A stretch of DNA of 64,000 nt from Acetobacteroides hydrogenigenes. GTDB taxonomy: Bacteria > Bacteroidota > Bacteroidia > Bacteroidales > ZOR0009. Positions 21,109-29,129 of this stretch are shown here, piece after piece; position 1 is the stretch's first letter; every line of letters begins with the position of its first letter. The position numbers and the translations under genes were made by a program. The stretch is taken from positions 124,001 through 188,000 of the forward strand of contig NZ_SLWB01000004.1 of the NCBI RefSeq assembly GCF_004340205.1, written 5' to 3'. The notes below the pieces were generated by a model. It had not been told where the DNA came from and searched no databases. It saw nothing but the letters and a program-made list of their open reading frames with translations.

Positions 21109-21705
21109 ATGAAGTTACTCCCACAAAAAAGGCTCGTGAAGGCAGTGAAAAATTGGTGGATACACATATTTGTAGGGTTAACCTTTATTGGTTTTGGTTT
21201 AGAGACCCACCAAACACCCGAGGCCTCGTTCTTTTCGCTTTACCTTTTATTTGCCATAATTCTTATTGCCGAAGGCACCGCACAACTCTACTATGCCATA
21301 AGTAATAGCAAACTGCTAGCCGGCTGGGGATGGTACCTATCAAATGGGGCTTTCGACCTTATTGTAGGTCTAATCTTGATTTCTCGGAATATCATTTCTG
21401 CCGAATTACTCCCCTATTTTGTTGGGCTCTGGCTTATATTTAAAGGCATAAACGGAGTTAGCTTTTCCATCGACCTAAAAGAATACGGGCTAAAAGTTTG
21501 GTGGTGGATGCTCGCATTTTTTATTGCAGCTGCCGTTCTAGGAATCTTTGTTGTGATTAATCCCGTTGTGGGGATAGCAAACTTAGTAACACTAACCTCC
21601 TACGCTTTTATTTTACTCGGATTGGTAATGGTTGGCTCAGCCTTACACATCAGGCAGCTACACAAGCTACCCCAAAAGATTCTGAGCAAACTTGCCAAGG
21701 TATAG
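21109..21705 (+). CDS. HdeD-like (DUF308) membrane protein
   Basis: 198 residues with six predicted transmembrane helices arranged as repeated pairs, such as WIHIFVGLTFIGFGLE, GAFDLIVGLILISRNI and FFIAAAVLGIFVVINPVVGI. The GxxxLIxGLxLI pattern is typical of HdeD/DUF308 proteins, linked to acid resistance in Escherichia coli but of unknown role elsewhere. It is followed by a strong terminator, so it is probably monocistronic. Confidence 0.8.
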   Translation: MKLLPQKRLVKAVKNWWIHIFVGLTFIGFGLETHQTPEASFFSLYLLFAIILIAEGTAQLYYAISNSKLLAGWGWYLSNGAFDLIVGLILISRNIISAELLPYFVGLWLIFKGINGVSFSIDLKEYGLKVWWWMLAFFIAAAVLGIFVVINPVVGIANLVTLTSYAFILLGLVMVGSALHIRQLHKLPQKILSKLAKV

Positions 21706-21715
21706 GTTCTCTTTT

Positions 21716-21748
21716 AAGGCTTTCTTTCCGAAAGCCTTTTTCTTTTTA
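21716..21748 (+). terminator. Terminator after the HdeD-like gene
   Basis: Stem AGGCTTTC / GAAAGCCT with loop TTTCC, followed by TTTTCTTTTT. Confidence 0.9.
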
Positions 21749-21819
21749 AAAGCTAAAGCGAAAACATTTGTCCTTGATCAATGTTTTTCCACCACAAAAC
21801 CAAAAAAGAGAGGAAAGAT

Positions 21820-22641
21820 ATGGGTAAATGCTCATGTAAATCGAATGCAGCCGCCGATACCATTATTGAAGTAAAGAGCTGCGGATGTAAAAGTAAAAAC
21901 AAGAAAAAGCCATTACTACTCGTAAGCAACCCAATAGATGCAATGCAAATCACCAAACTGATAAGTGAAACTATTGAAGTAAATGTAGAGGAGATAGAAA
22001 AGCAGCATCAGGTGGTAAGGGTAGATGAACTACCTAATGCAACCTACATTCTAAGGCTCGAAAAGAAGGACGTAACATTTAGAAGTGGACAATATTTTTC
22101 GCTTAACATTCCGGGCGATATTCAGGCTCGCCACTACTCCATTTACAGTGGAGAAAACAACGAAACGCTAGACTTTCTTATAAAGGAGGTTGATGACGGA
22201 ATAGTATCCGTTAAGCTACATCATCTTAAACCCGGTGATAAGGTGCTTATTGAAGGACCTTGGGGCCACTTTAGGGTAAAACCTAACGACGTTGAATCTA
22301 AGAAGTTCCTTTTCATAGCATCGGGAACTGGAATATCGCCATTCCATAGCTTCATCAAGTCGCATCCGAACCTCGATTATAAGCTAATTCACGGGGTAAG
22401 AAACGGGAGCGACAGGTATGAGATGGAAGAATATCCAAAAGAAAGGTATGTTGCCTGTACCTCGCGTGACAAATCGGGAGATTTTTATGGAAGAGTCACC
22501 GATTACCTTAAAGCCAACCCAGTTGAGCAAGGTACGCTCTGCTACCTCTGCGGAAATAATCAGATGATTGAGGATGCTATTTCCATTCTTCAGTCGCAAG
22601 GAATAAAAGGTAGCGACATCTATACGGAAATATTCTTTTAG
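21820..22641 (+). CDS. Ferredoxin-NADP reductase-like flavoprotein with Cys-rich N-terminus
   Basis: 273 residues. The ferredoxin reductase FAD domain (FRSGQYFSLNIPG, then RHYSIYSGEN as the RxYS flavin motif) is followed by the NAD(P) domain (LFIASGTGISPFHSFI, LIHGVRN, LCGNNQMIEDA). An N-terminal tail carries CSCKS and SCGCKSKNKKK. Start set at ATG 21820, preceded by AGGAAAG; an in-frame ATG at 21781 overlaps the preceding terminator flank. No separate ferredoxin or P450 partner is adjacent. Role is unknown, probably electron transfer from NAD(P)H. Confidence 0.8.
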   Translation: MGKCSCKSNAAADTIIEVKSCGCKSKNKKKPLLLVSNPIDAMQITKLISETIEVNVEEIEKQHQVVRVDELPNATYILRLEKKDVTFRSGQYFSLNIPGDIQARHYSIYSGENNETLDFLIKEVDDGIVSVKLHHLKPGDKVLIEGPWGHFRVKPNDVESKKFLFIASGTGISPFHSFIKSHPNLDYKLIHGVRNGSDRYEMEEYPKERYVACTSRDKSGDFYGRVTDYLKANPVEQGTLCYLCGNNQMIEDAISILQSQGIKGSDIYTEIFF

Positions 22642-22666
22642 CATAGCCATACACTCCATTTTGCAT

Positions 22667-22706
22667 AGGCGAAGAGGTTCTCATAGACCTTTTCGCCTCT
22701 TTCTTT
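22667..22706 (+). terminator. Terminator after the flavoprotein gene
   Basis: Imperfect stem AGGCGAAGAGGT / ACCTTTTCGCCT with loop TCTCATAG, then CTTTCTTT. It separates the flavoprotein from the pheA leader region. Confidence 0.75.
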
Positions 22707-22945
22707 CTATAAGAATTCATTCTTACAAAATATTTGATTAAAGGTTTATCTTCTTCTAATTTGAAACCTAGCCATTCTTTAAAGTTTATCGCAAGTAACA
22801 ATACCCCAAAAACACATCCTTTTTAGTAGTTCACAAGAATCTTACAGCAATCTATTTACCGTTAAGGATGGTTATAAAACAACGCATAACCGAACATCGG
22901 TAAGCAGAAACAACTAATATTGCATTCGTCAAAACAAACAAAGAG

Positions 22946-23035
22946 ATGAAGTCCCTACAAGTAACAAATTGGTTTTACTTTTTTTATTACTTCTTTTTTT
23001 ACGAAAGAGGGGGCTTGACTATTGCGCGAATGTAA
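22946..23035 (+). CDS. Leader peptide 1 of the pheA region (Phe-biased)
   Basis: A 29-residue peptide beginning at ATG 22946 (preceded by AAAGAG). Residues 9-19 read WFYFFYYFFFY: six Phe, four Tyr and one Trp in eleven codons. ERGGLTIARM and a TAA stop follow. Such a run just before an intrinsic terminator, upstream of prephenate dehydratase, is the hallmark of a Phe/Tyr ribosome-stalling attenuator. The segment GGGGCTTG (23010-23017), within codons 22-24, can pair with the terminator's left arm. The peptide itself probably has no further function. Confidence 0.88.
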   Translation: MKSLQVTNWFYFFYYFFFYERGGLTIARM

Positions 23036-23083
23036 ACAACAACACGAGAATAGACGAGCCCCAGAAATGGGGCTCTTTTTTTT
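23010..23083 (+). terminator. Attenuator 1: terminator with competing antiterminator
   Basis: Terminator: GAGCCCC (23056-23062), loop AGAAAT, GGGGCTC (23069-23075), then eight T. Antiterminator: GGGGCTTG (23010-23017) pairs with CGAGCCCC (23055-23062), eight pairs including one G-U, and would destroy the terminator. The antiterminator arm starts 8 nt after the last Tyr codon of leader 1. It stays free when a ribosome stalls in the Phe/Tyr run and is covered when the ribosome reaches the stop. Confidence 0.85.
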
Positions 23084-23097
23084 ACCATAATATCAGA

Positions 23098-23229
23098 ATG
23101 AAAACAGCACACACCATAGAAACAACGAGGGCAGAGCAGCAGATGCGGTTACGTTCGCTATTTAGCGCTTCGTATCTCTACTTTTTCTATTACTACTGGG
23201 AAAAGCGGGGGTTTTTATGTGCGTACTAG
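23098..23229 (+). CDS. Leader peptide 2 of the pheA region (Tyr-biased)
   Basis: A 43-residue peptide from ATG 23098, or 28 residues if translation starts at the in-frame ATG 23143 (similar in size to leader 1). It contains SYLYFFYYYWEKRG: five Tyr, two Phe and one Trp, then a final Tyr codon directly before TAG. It begins 15 bp after terminator 1, and the layout of leader 1 is repeated: aromatic run, Glu and basic residues, G-rich antiterminator arm, short spacer, terminator. This is evidence for a duplicated or stacked attenuator. Confidence 0.85.
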   Translation: MKTAHTIETTRAEQQMRLRSLFSASYLYFFYYYWEKRGFLCAY

Positions 23230-23283
23230 ATTGTATACGACAACAACGAACATAAAGGCCCCATCACAAATGGGGCCTTTTTT
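23208..23283 (+). terminator. Attenuator 2: terminator with competing antiterminator
   Basis: Terminator: AAAGGCCCCA (23254-23263), loop TCACAAA, TGGGGCCTTT (23271-23280), then TTT. Antiterminator: GGGGTTTTTATG (23208-23219) pairs with the segment 23251-23262 through twelve consecutive pairs, two of them G-U. The arm begins 12 nt after the last Tyr codon of the run (codon 33). pheA starts 27 bp after the terminator. Confidence 0.85.
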
Positions 23284-23309
23284 ATATCCGACCAAAAAGA
23301 CAAAAACAA

Positions 23310-24161
23310 ATGACACTAGAGTACGAATCGCCATTGAGAGTAGCCATACAGGGAGTAAGAGGAGCTTTCCACGAGATTGCCGCAAGAGAAACCCTTGGTA
23401 ACGATATCATCCCTGTAGAGTGCCTAACATTCCGCGAGCTGGTTGCTGCAACCGAATCGGAAAAGGTTGATGCCGCTCTTATGGCCATCGAAAACTCCGT
23501 TGCAGGAGGTATCCTTCCAAACTACGCGCTGCTCCGCAACTCGGAGCTACAGATTGTTGGCGAGGTTTACCTGCGCATCGTACAGAACTTGCTAGCCCTA
23601 CCGGGCGAAACCTTAGAGTCCATAAAAGAGGTGGAATCGCACCCCATGGCCATACAGCAGTGTACCGATTTCTTGGGAGAGCATCCCGAGTGGAAGATCA
23701 TCGAGTCGGAAGATACCGCCCTTAGCGCACGTAAGATATCGGAGGGTGAAATCAGAGGGAAGGCGGCCATTGGCTCGTCGCTGGCTGCCGAGCTGTTCGG
23801 GCTTAACATCCTTGCTCCCGAAATAGAATCGAACAAGGAGAACTACACCCGTTTCCTCATCCTTACAAAAAAGGATGGAAAGATACGCAACACCACCTCC
23901 AACAAGGCAAGCATCTGCTTTTCGGCCAAGCACGAGCCTGGTGCGCTGGCAGCCATCCTCAAGGACATTGCCGACTGCGGCGTAGACCTTACCATGCTCC
24001 ACTCGCTCCCCAAGGTTGGGGCAAAGTGGGAGTACATCTTCCATGCCGACCTTGTGTACGATAGCTACATGCAGTACCTACAGGCCGTTAAGACGCTCAA
24101 CGAAACAGCCACCTACTTTAAGGTGCTGGGCGAATACCAAGCTGGATCAGAAATATTTTAA
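23310..24161 (+). CDS. pheA: Prephenate dehydratase
   Basis: Converts prephenate to phenylpyruvate in phenylalanine synthesis. 283 residues: a type-2 periplasmic-binding-like catalytic domain (VAIQGVRGAFHEIAA, MAIENSVAGGI, HPMAIQQC, ENYTRFLIL with the catalytic Thr-Arg-Phe) and a C-terminal ACT domain (HEPGALAAILKDIA, LHSLP) for feedback by Phe. No fused chorismate mutase; that activity sits on aroF. It is the first structural gene behind the two attenuators. Confidence 0.95.
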   Translation: MTLEYESPLRVAIQGVRGAFHEIAARETLGNDIIPVECLTFRELVAATESEKVDAALMAIENSVAGGILPNYALLRNSELQIVGEVYLRIVQNLLALPGETLESIKEVESHPMAIQQCTDFLGEHPEWKIIESEDTALSARKISEGEIRGKAAIGSSLAAELFGLNILAPEIESNKENYTRFLILTKKDGKIRNTTSNKASICFSAKHEPGALAAILKDIADCGVDLTMLHSLPKVGAKWEYIFHADLVYDSYMQYLQAVKTLNETATYFKVLGEYQAGSEIF

Positions 24162-24182
24162 TTTATAAGCAATAGCAATACC

Positions 24183-25352
24183 ATGCACGTAAAACCATCG
24201 AGTAGAATTGGGAAGGTAAGCGAGTACTACTTCTCGAAGAAGCTAAAGGAGATTGACCAGATGAGGGCCAACGGCACGAAGGTCATCAACCTAGGCATTG
24301 GCAACCCCGACCTGCAGCCATCGACCGCAATGGTTGAGGGCGTTTGTGAAACCAGCCGAAAGAGCGGTGTTCACGGCTACCAGAGCTACATTGGCAGCCC
24401 CATTCTTCGCCAGGCTTTTGCCGATTTCTACCACCGATATTACGGCGTGACGCTAAACCCAGCCAACGAGATTCTTCCACTAACGGGATCGAAGGAGGGC
24501 ATCATGCACATCTCCATGGCCTTCCTCGACGAGGGCGATGAGGTGCTGGTTCCCAACCCTGGCTACCCCACCTACACCTCGGCAACCAAGCTGGCAGGCG
24601 GTATCCCGGTGGAGTACAACCTTACCGAGGAGAACGGGTTTCACCCCAACTTCGAGGAGATAGAGCAGCGCGATCTTTCAAAAGTAAAGATAATGTGGGT
24701 GAACTACCCCCACATGCCAACGGGCGCAAAGGCTACGAGGGAGCTGTTCGAGCAGCTGGTGGCGTTCGGCAGAAAGCACCAAATCCTCATCTGCCACGAC
24801 AACCCCTACAGCTTCATCCTAAACAAGGAGCCGCTAAGCCTGATGGCCGTTGAAGGAGCCAAAGAGGTGGCGCTGGAGCTCAACTCGCTGAGCAAGTCGC
24901 ACAACATGGCCGGATGGCGCGTGGGGATGCTGGCTGGCAGCGCCGAGCACCTCAGCGCGGTGCTCACCTTTAAGAGCAACATGGACTCGGGGATGGCCCT
25001 ACCCATACAGATGGCCGCTGCTGCTGCACTGAGCGCCGATCAGGATTGGTTCGACAGCATCAATGCCGAGTACGCCAAAAGGCTGGTGCTAGCCGAGGAT
25101 ATTGCCCGAAAGATAGGCTGCAAGCTGCCCAAGGAACATTCGGGGATGTTTCTCTGGATAAAAATCCCCGACAGCGTGGAGAGCGCCGAGGCGATGGCCG
25201 ACAAGATCCTCTACCAAAAGGGCATCTTCATCACGCCGGGGTCGATCTTCGGATCGAACGGCAGCCGATTCCTGCGCATCTCGCTCTGCGCTGATAAGGC
25301 AACCTTAAAGGAGGCCGCCGATATACTTAGCACGTATAAGCTAGAGGAATAG
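24183..25352 (+). CDS. Class I/II PLP aminotransferase (putative aromatic aminotransferase)
   Basis: 389 residues, fold type I. Visible: NLGIGNPDLQPS, LTGSKEGIMHI, the NYPHMPTGAKA loop, HDNPYSFI and the PLP lysine in LNSLSKSHNMAGWRVG; the C-terminal RFLRISLC holds the carboxylate-binding Arg. The family includes LL-diaminopimelate and aromatic aminotransferases. Its place between pheA and tyrA argues that it transaminates phenylpyruvate and/or hydroxyphenylpyruvate (inference). It starts 21 bp after pheA. Confidence 0.88.
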   Translation: MHVKPSSRIGKVSEYYFSKKLKEIDQMRANGTKVINLGIGNPDLQPSTAMVEGVCETSRKSGVHGYQSYIGSPILRQAFADFYHRYYGVTLNPANEILPLTGSKEGIMHISMAFLDEGDEVLVPNPGYPTYTSATKLAGGIPVEYNLTEENGFHPNFEEIEQRDLSKVKIMWVNYPHMPTGAKATRELFEQLVAFGRKHQILICHDNPYSFILNKEPLSLMAVEGAKEVALELNSLSKSHNMAGWRVGMLAGSAEHLSAVLTFKSNMDSGMALPIQMAAAAALSADQDWFDSINAEYAKRLVLAEDIARKIGCKLPKEHSGMFLWIKIPDSVESAEAMADKILYQKGIFITPGSIFGSNGSRFLRISLCADKATLKEAADILSTYKLEE

Positions 25353-25382
25353 TAGTACAGAAGTGTTCTTATAACCGCACAA

Positions 25383-25514
25383 AGTTATATCAACGCGACT
25401 CCCCTCCTTTTTAAGGAGGGGTCAGCGCAGCCGGGGGTGGTTGACTCTCGAAATTATAAATTGACCAACCACCCCGCCCTACGGGCACCCCTCCTTGAGA
25501 AGGAGGGGAATCGC
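25383..25514. repeat. BIME-like pair of palindromic units, copy B
   Basis: The left unit contains CCCCTCCTT-TTT-AAGGAGGGG and ends in GCCGGGGGTGGTTG. After about 22 bp, the right unit reads CAACCACCCCGCCC, then CCCCTCCTTGAGAAGGAGGGG and ATCGC. These are the units seen at 7545-7728, in the opposite order. The element sits inside the pheA-tyrA operon, between aminotransferase and tyrA. Confidence 0.75.
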
Positions 25515-25583
25515 CCTGAACAGGCATTGCAGGAAATTAAAAGTCGCCATTCTTTGAATTACGACTTCAAAAAGAAAACAAGA

Positions 25584-26429
25584 ATGAACATTACCATTAT
25601 AGGACTAGGCTTAATTGGAGGATCGATGGCCCTCGACTTTAAGCACATGGGGCATCGGGTGCTAGGCGTCGATGCCAACCCCTTTCACCAGCGCGAGGCC
25701 ATGGACCTTGGGCTGGTGGAGCAATGCCTACCGCTCGATCAGGCCGTGGCGCAGTCGGACGTGGTGGTGGTTGCCGTACCCGTAGGGGCAACACCAGCCG
25801 TTATTAAGGAAGCGCTGCAGCATCTTCCAGCAAATGGCGTTATCTTTGATGTTGGCTCGACCAAAAAAAGTATCTGCAAGGCGCTGGAAGGGCATCCACG
25901 ACGCGAGCGATTTGTTGCCGCCCACCCCATTGCAGGAACCGAGTACAGCGGACCATCGGCAGCGCACAGCGGCCTTTTCTACCGCAAGCTGGGCATCATC
26001 TGCGATAGGGAGAAGAGCGCCCCCGATGCTGTAGACTGCGTGGAGGACCTATTCGTGCAGCTGGGCATGGAGCTCAAGCGCATCGACTCCGACGAGCACG
26101 ACAAGCACCTAGCCTACGTCTCGCACATCTCGCACCTATCGTCGTTTACGCTGGGGCTAACGGTGCTCGACATCGAGAAGGACGAGCGCTCGATCTTCGA
26201 CATGGCCGGCAGCGGTTTCGCCTCGACGGTTCGACTGGCAAAGAGCTCGCCCGAGATGTGGGCGCCCATCATGCTCGAAAACTCGGAGCACCTGCTGGAG
26301 GCGCTCGACAGCTACATCGACAACCTCAACAAGTTTAAGGAGCGCATCCTTAACCGCGACGAGGAGGGGCTAAAGGAACTGATGCGCGAGGCCAACCGAA
26401 TTAGGGGGGTACTGGAGAAGAGGAGTTAA
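25584..26429 (+). CDS. tyrA: Prephenate dehydrogenase
   Basis: Oxidises prephenate to 4-hydroxyphenylpyruvate for tyrosine. 281 residues. NAD motif IIGLGLIGGSMALDF, the HPIAGTEYSGP active-site loop with catalytic His, and HLAYVSHISHLSSF. No ACT domain and no fused mutase. I chose the ATG at 25584, since the longer open frame from 25437 runs through the BIME-like element. The stop codon (26427-26429) lies inside the first unit of an 11-bp tandem repeat. Confidence 0.93.
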   Translation: MNITIIGLGLIGGSMALDFKHMGHRVLGVDANPFHQREAMDLGLVEQCLPLDQAVAQSDVVVVAVPVGATPAVIKEALQHLPANGVIFDVGSTKKSICKALEGHPRRERFVAAHPIAGTEYSGPSAAHSGLFYRKLGIICDREKSAPDAVDCVEDLFVQLGMELKRIDSDEHDKHLAYVSHISHLSSFTLGLTVLDIEKDERSIFDMAGSGFASTVRLAKSSPEMWAPIMLENSEHLLEALDSYIDNLNKFKERILNRDEEGLKELMREANRIRGVLEKRS

Positions 26430-26492
26430 ACGGAAGTTAAACGGAAGTTAAACGGAAGTTATACCGAAGTTATTCGGGAGTTAAACGGAAGT
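26425..26492. repeat. 11-bp tandem repeat at the tyrA stop codon
   Basis: Six units of GTTAAACGGAA begin at 26425, 26436, 26447, 26458, 26469 and 26480; two are diverged (GTTATACCGAA, GTTATTCGGGA). The array contains the tyrA stop. The flank downstream (GTGGAGCAAAGCGACATCCCGCC) resembles 57822-57844 after the alkaline phosphatase gene, so a small dispersed sequence is attached. Confidence 0.85.
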
Positions 26493-26587
26493 GGAGCAAA
26501 GCGACATCCCGCCTTAGCGGGGAAGTTAGACAAAGAGAATTTCAGAAGCAGTCACTTTGAGAATCTAGGCTGATACGCAGGATTTAC

Positions 26588-26616
26588 GTAGAGACGTTGC
26601 ACTGCAATGTCTCTAC
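26588..26616. repeat. Dispersed palindrome of the GTAGAGAC type
   Basis: GTAGAGACGTTGCA, then C, then TGCAATGTCTCTAC: a near-perfect inverted repeat. A relative, GACGCGATAAATCGCGTC followed by TCTAC, lies at 47064-47085. AAACCTGACAGGTTT, a third dispersed palindrome, follows at 26626-26640. Confidence 0.65.
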
Positions 26617-26645
26617 CTTTCGGCTAAACCTGACAGGTTTACGAC

Positions 26646-26882
26646 CCAAAGATTGGCTCACCGGAGCATAAGATTACTCCACCGGAGCTAAGATTGGCTC
26701 GCCCAGTCGTAAGATTGCTTCACCGGGCGTAAGATTTGTCCGCCGAGTCGTAAGATTGCTTCGCCGAACCATAAGATTGCTCTGCCGAACGTAAGATTTG
26801 CTCACCGGGTTGTAAGATTGGGCTACCGGACTTGAGGAAATATCGCTGGAGCTGAGGAAGCGTCGCCGGACTTGATGCTAAA
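26646..26882. repeat. 20-21-bp degenerate tandem repeat (about 11 units)
   Basis: Units are variations of TAAGATTGCTTCGCCGAACCG, each 20 or 21 bp long. The word TAAGATT is constant and the rest alternates among related words (CTCACCGGAGC, CTTCACCGGGC, CTCTGCCGAAC). The last units change to TGAGGAAGCGTCGCCGGACT. Located between tyrA and aroF. Confidence 0.85.
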
Positions 26883-26953
26883 CCTGACAGGTTTTGAAAA
26901 CCTGTCAGGTTTACGCGAAGACATCTAGCATCTAACGTCTAATATCTAGAGTC
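26880..26953. repeat. AACCTGACAGGTT hairpin and TTAGAC-type string
   Basis: AAACCTGACAGGTTTT-GA-AAACCTGTCAGGTTT (26880-26912) is a large inverted repeat; the same unit occurs at 60101-60135. ATCTAGCATCTAACG, TCTAATATCTAGAGTC follow (26926-26953), the complement of the TTAGAC string seen elsewhere. The hairpin might act as a terminator, although no T run follows. Confidence 0.65.
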
Positions 26954-26990
26954 TTAAAAAAGTAACGAAACAAAACAAAAACATCATACA

Positions 26991-28085
26991 ATGGCAGCAA
27001 ACGAGCTTAAAGATTTGATTCCGATGTCGGAATGGTTACCAGGAATCAAGAGACCGCTAATTATCGCAGGACCTTGCAGCGCCGAGAGTCCCGAACAGCT
27101 GATGCAAACCGCCAAGGAGATTAAAGTCCTTGGCCAGGTAGACATCTTCCGCGCAGGCATCTGGAAGCCCCGCACCTTCCCCAACAACTTCGAGGGAGTG
27201 GGCAGCATCGGCTTAGAGTGGCTTCGCGAGGTAAAGAAGGAGACCGGCATGCCCGTGGCCACCGAGGTAGGCTCGGTGAAGCACGTGTTCGAGGCCATCA
27301 AGTACGGCGTCGACCTCATCTGGATTGGCGCCCGCACCACGGCCAACCCCTTCGCCATGCAGGAGATCGCCGAGGCGCTTCAGGGCGTCGACATCCCCGT
27401 GCTGGTAAAGAACCCGCTTAGCCCCGACCTCGAGCTGTGGGATGGAGGTATCAACCGTATCTACGCGGCTGGCATCCGCAAGCTGGGCGCCATCCACCGC
27501 GGCTTCTCCACTTGGGGCAAGAGCGACCTGCGCAACACCCCACACTGGCAGGTGCCCATCGAGCTGAAGCGCATCCACCCGAATCTCCCCATCATTGGCG
27601 ACCCCAGCCACATCTGCGGAAACCGCACCATGATTGCCGACATCGCGCAGCGCGCCATGGATTTCAACCTTGATGGGTTGATGATCGAGAGCCATTGCAA
27701 CCCCGACGAGGCATGGAGCGACGCCAAGCAGCAGGTTACCCCTACCCGACTGGGTGAAATCCTCAGCGGTTTGAAGATAAAAACCGAGCACACCAGCGAT
27801 GAGAAATTTATTCGTACCTTAGATGAGCTCCGCTCGCAGATCGACATGTACGACGACCAGATACTAAACATCCTGGAAGCCCGCATGAAGATCGCCGAGA
27901 AGATCGGTCTCTGCAAGAAGGAAAACAACGTGAGCATCCTGCAGACGGCCCGTTGGAGCGACATCATCAACAAGATGGTTGAGAAGGGGGCTGGCAAGGG
28001 ATTAAGCGATAAGTGTATCTCCGAAATCTTCCAGTCGATCCACGAGGAGTCCATCAACCATCAGATTAACGTAACCAGAGACTAA
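26991..28085 (+). CDS. aroF: Bifunctional DAHP synthase / chorismate mutase (AroQ type)
   Basis: First step of the shikimate pathway fused to chorismate mutase. Residues 1-260 form a type I-beta-like DAHP synthase (IIAGPCSAESPEQL, FRAGIWKPRTFPNNF, WIGARTTANPF, LVKNPLSPDLELW, DPSHICGNR). Residues 275-355 form an all-helical AroQ mutase (LRSQIDMYDDQILNILEARM, KIAEKIGLCKKEN). The mutase domain may serve as an allosteric sensor of prephenate, as in related fusions (known for the family, not shown here). It lies 561 bp after tyrA; whether it has its own promoter is unclear. Confidence 0.94.
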   Translation: MAANELKDLIPMSEWLPGIKRPLIIAGPCSAESPEQLMQTAKEIKVLGQVDIFRAGIWKPRTFPNNFEGVGSIGLEWLREVKKETGMPVATEVGSVKHVFEAIKYGVDLIWIGARTTANPFAMQEIAEALQGVDIPVLVKNPLSPDLELWDGGINRIYAAGIRKLGAIHRGFSTWGKSDLRNTPHWQVPIELKRIHPNLPIIGDPSHICGNRTMIADIAQRAMDFNLDGLMIESHCNPDEAWSDAKQQVTPTRLGEILSGLKIKTEHTSDEKFIRTLDELRSQIDMYDDQILNILEARMKIAEKIGLCKKENNVSILQTARWSDIINKMVEKGAGKGLSDKCISEIFQSIHEESINHQINVTRD

Positions 28086-28091
28086 AGGAAA

Positions 28092-29129
28092 ATGGTAGAG
28101 GTAAAAGTTAAGGGCACCTACGCCGATTCGTCGATCCTTGTCGGCGAATCCATCACGAATATCGCCAAGCACCTCCCCTCGCAGGGGGTGTTTGTGCTAA
28201 CCGACGATAAGGTGAAGAGCCTTTACGGGAAACACTTCGAGGGCTACCCGACCTTTACCATCGGGCAGGGCGAGGGCAACAAGACGCTGCAAACGGTGGA
28301 GCAGATCTACCGCTGGCTGCTCGACAACGACGCCGACCGCAGCTCGTTTATCCTAGCCGTTGGCGGCGGCATCGTGTGCGACGTGGCGGGCTTCGTAGCC
28401 TCCACCTTCATGCGCGGCGTGCGCTTCGGCTTCGTTTCTACGACGCTTCTATCGCAGGTCGATGCCAGCGTTGGCGGCAAGAACGGGGTAAACCTCGAAG
28501 GCTTTAAGAATATCGTGGGATGCTTCAACCAGCCCGAGTTCGTGATCTGCGACCCGCAGATGCTCCTCACCCTCGACGAGCGCGACTACCGCAGCGGCCT
28601 TGCCGAGGTGGTTAAGCACACCCTCATTGCCGATGCCGCGATGTTCACCTATATCGAGCAGAACAGCGACAAGCTGCTGGCCCGCGACGCCGAGGCCATC
28701 AACCGCGTAGTGGAGAACTCAGTTCGCATAAAGGCTAATATTGTGTCGATGGATGAGCGCGAAAAGGGCGAACGCCGCAAGCTCAACCTCGGGCACACCT
28801 GGGGGCATGCCGTCGAGAAGCTCACCCACCTGCCCCATGGCGAAGCGGTAAGCATCGGGATGATGTTCGCCGCGCAGCTGTCGGCGCAAAAAGGATTGAT
28901 GAGCGCCGACGAGGTGAAGCGGCTCAAGGCTCTGCTCGAAAAGCTGCAGTTGCCCACATCGGCATCGTTCGATAGGGCAACCGCCTTTACCTACATGCTA
29001 AAGGATAAGAAGAAGGAGAAATCTACCATTCACTTTGTGCTGATGGAGGGCATCGGCAGCACGCGCGTGGAGCCGCTTAGCACCACCGAGCTGCAGGATT
29101 GCTATAAAAAGATGGAGGCTGCGCTATGA
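28092..29129 (+). CDS. aroB: 3-dehydroquinate synthase
   Basis: NAD-dependent cyclisation of DAHP. 345 residues. VGGGIVCDVAGFVASTFMRG (NAD and phosphate binding), QVDASVGGKNGVNLEGFKN, the metal ligand RSGLAEVVKH, and the two His of LNLGHTWGHAVE with HGEAVSIGM. Starts 6 bp after aroF and overlaps aroD by 4 bases (ATGA). Confidence 0.96.
   Translation: MVEVKVKGTYADSSILVGESITNIAKHLPSQGVFVLTDDKVKSLYGKHFEGYPTFTIGQGEGNKTLQTVEQIYRWLLDNDADRSSFILAVGGGIVCDVAGFVASTFMRGVRFGFVSTTLLSQVDASVGGKNGVNLEGFKNIVGCFNQPEFVICDPQMLLTLDERDYRSGLAEVVKHTLIADAAMFTYIEQNSDKLLARDAEAINRVVENSVRIKANIVSMDEREKGERRKLNLGHTWGHAVEKLTHLPHGEAVSIGMMFAAQLSAQKGLMSADEVKRLKALLEKLQLPTSASFDRATAFTYMLKDKKKEKSTIHFVLMEGIGSTRVEPLSTTELQDCYKKMEAAL

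Noticed and set aside
22915-22922. TAATATTG as the -7 box of the pheA leader transcript
   Set aside because: It has one mismatch to TAnnTTTG and no TTG at the right distance. Too weak to list as a feature.
22969-23229. 86-codon frame covering both pheA leaders
   Set aside because: It begins inside leader 1 in another frame and runs through terminator 1. Only its last 43 codons (leader 2) are supported.
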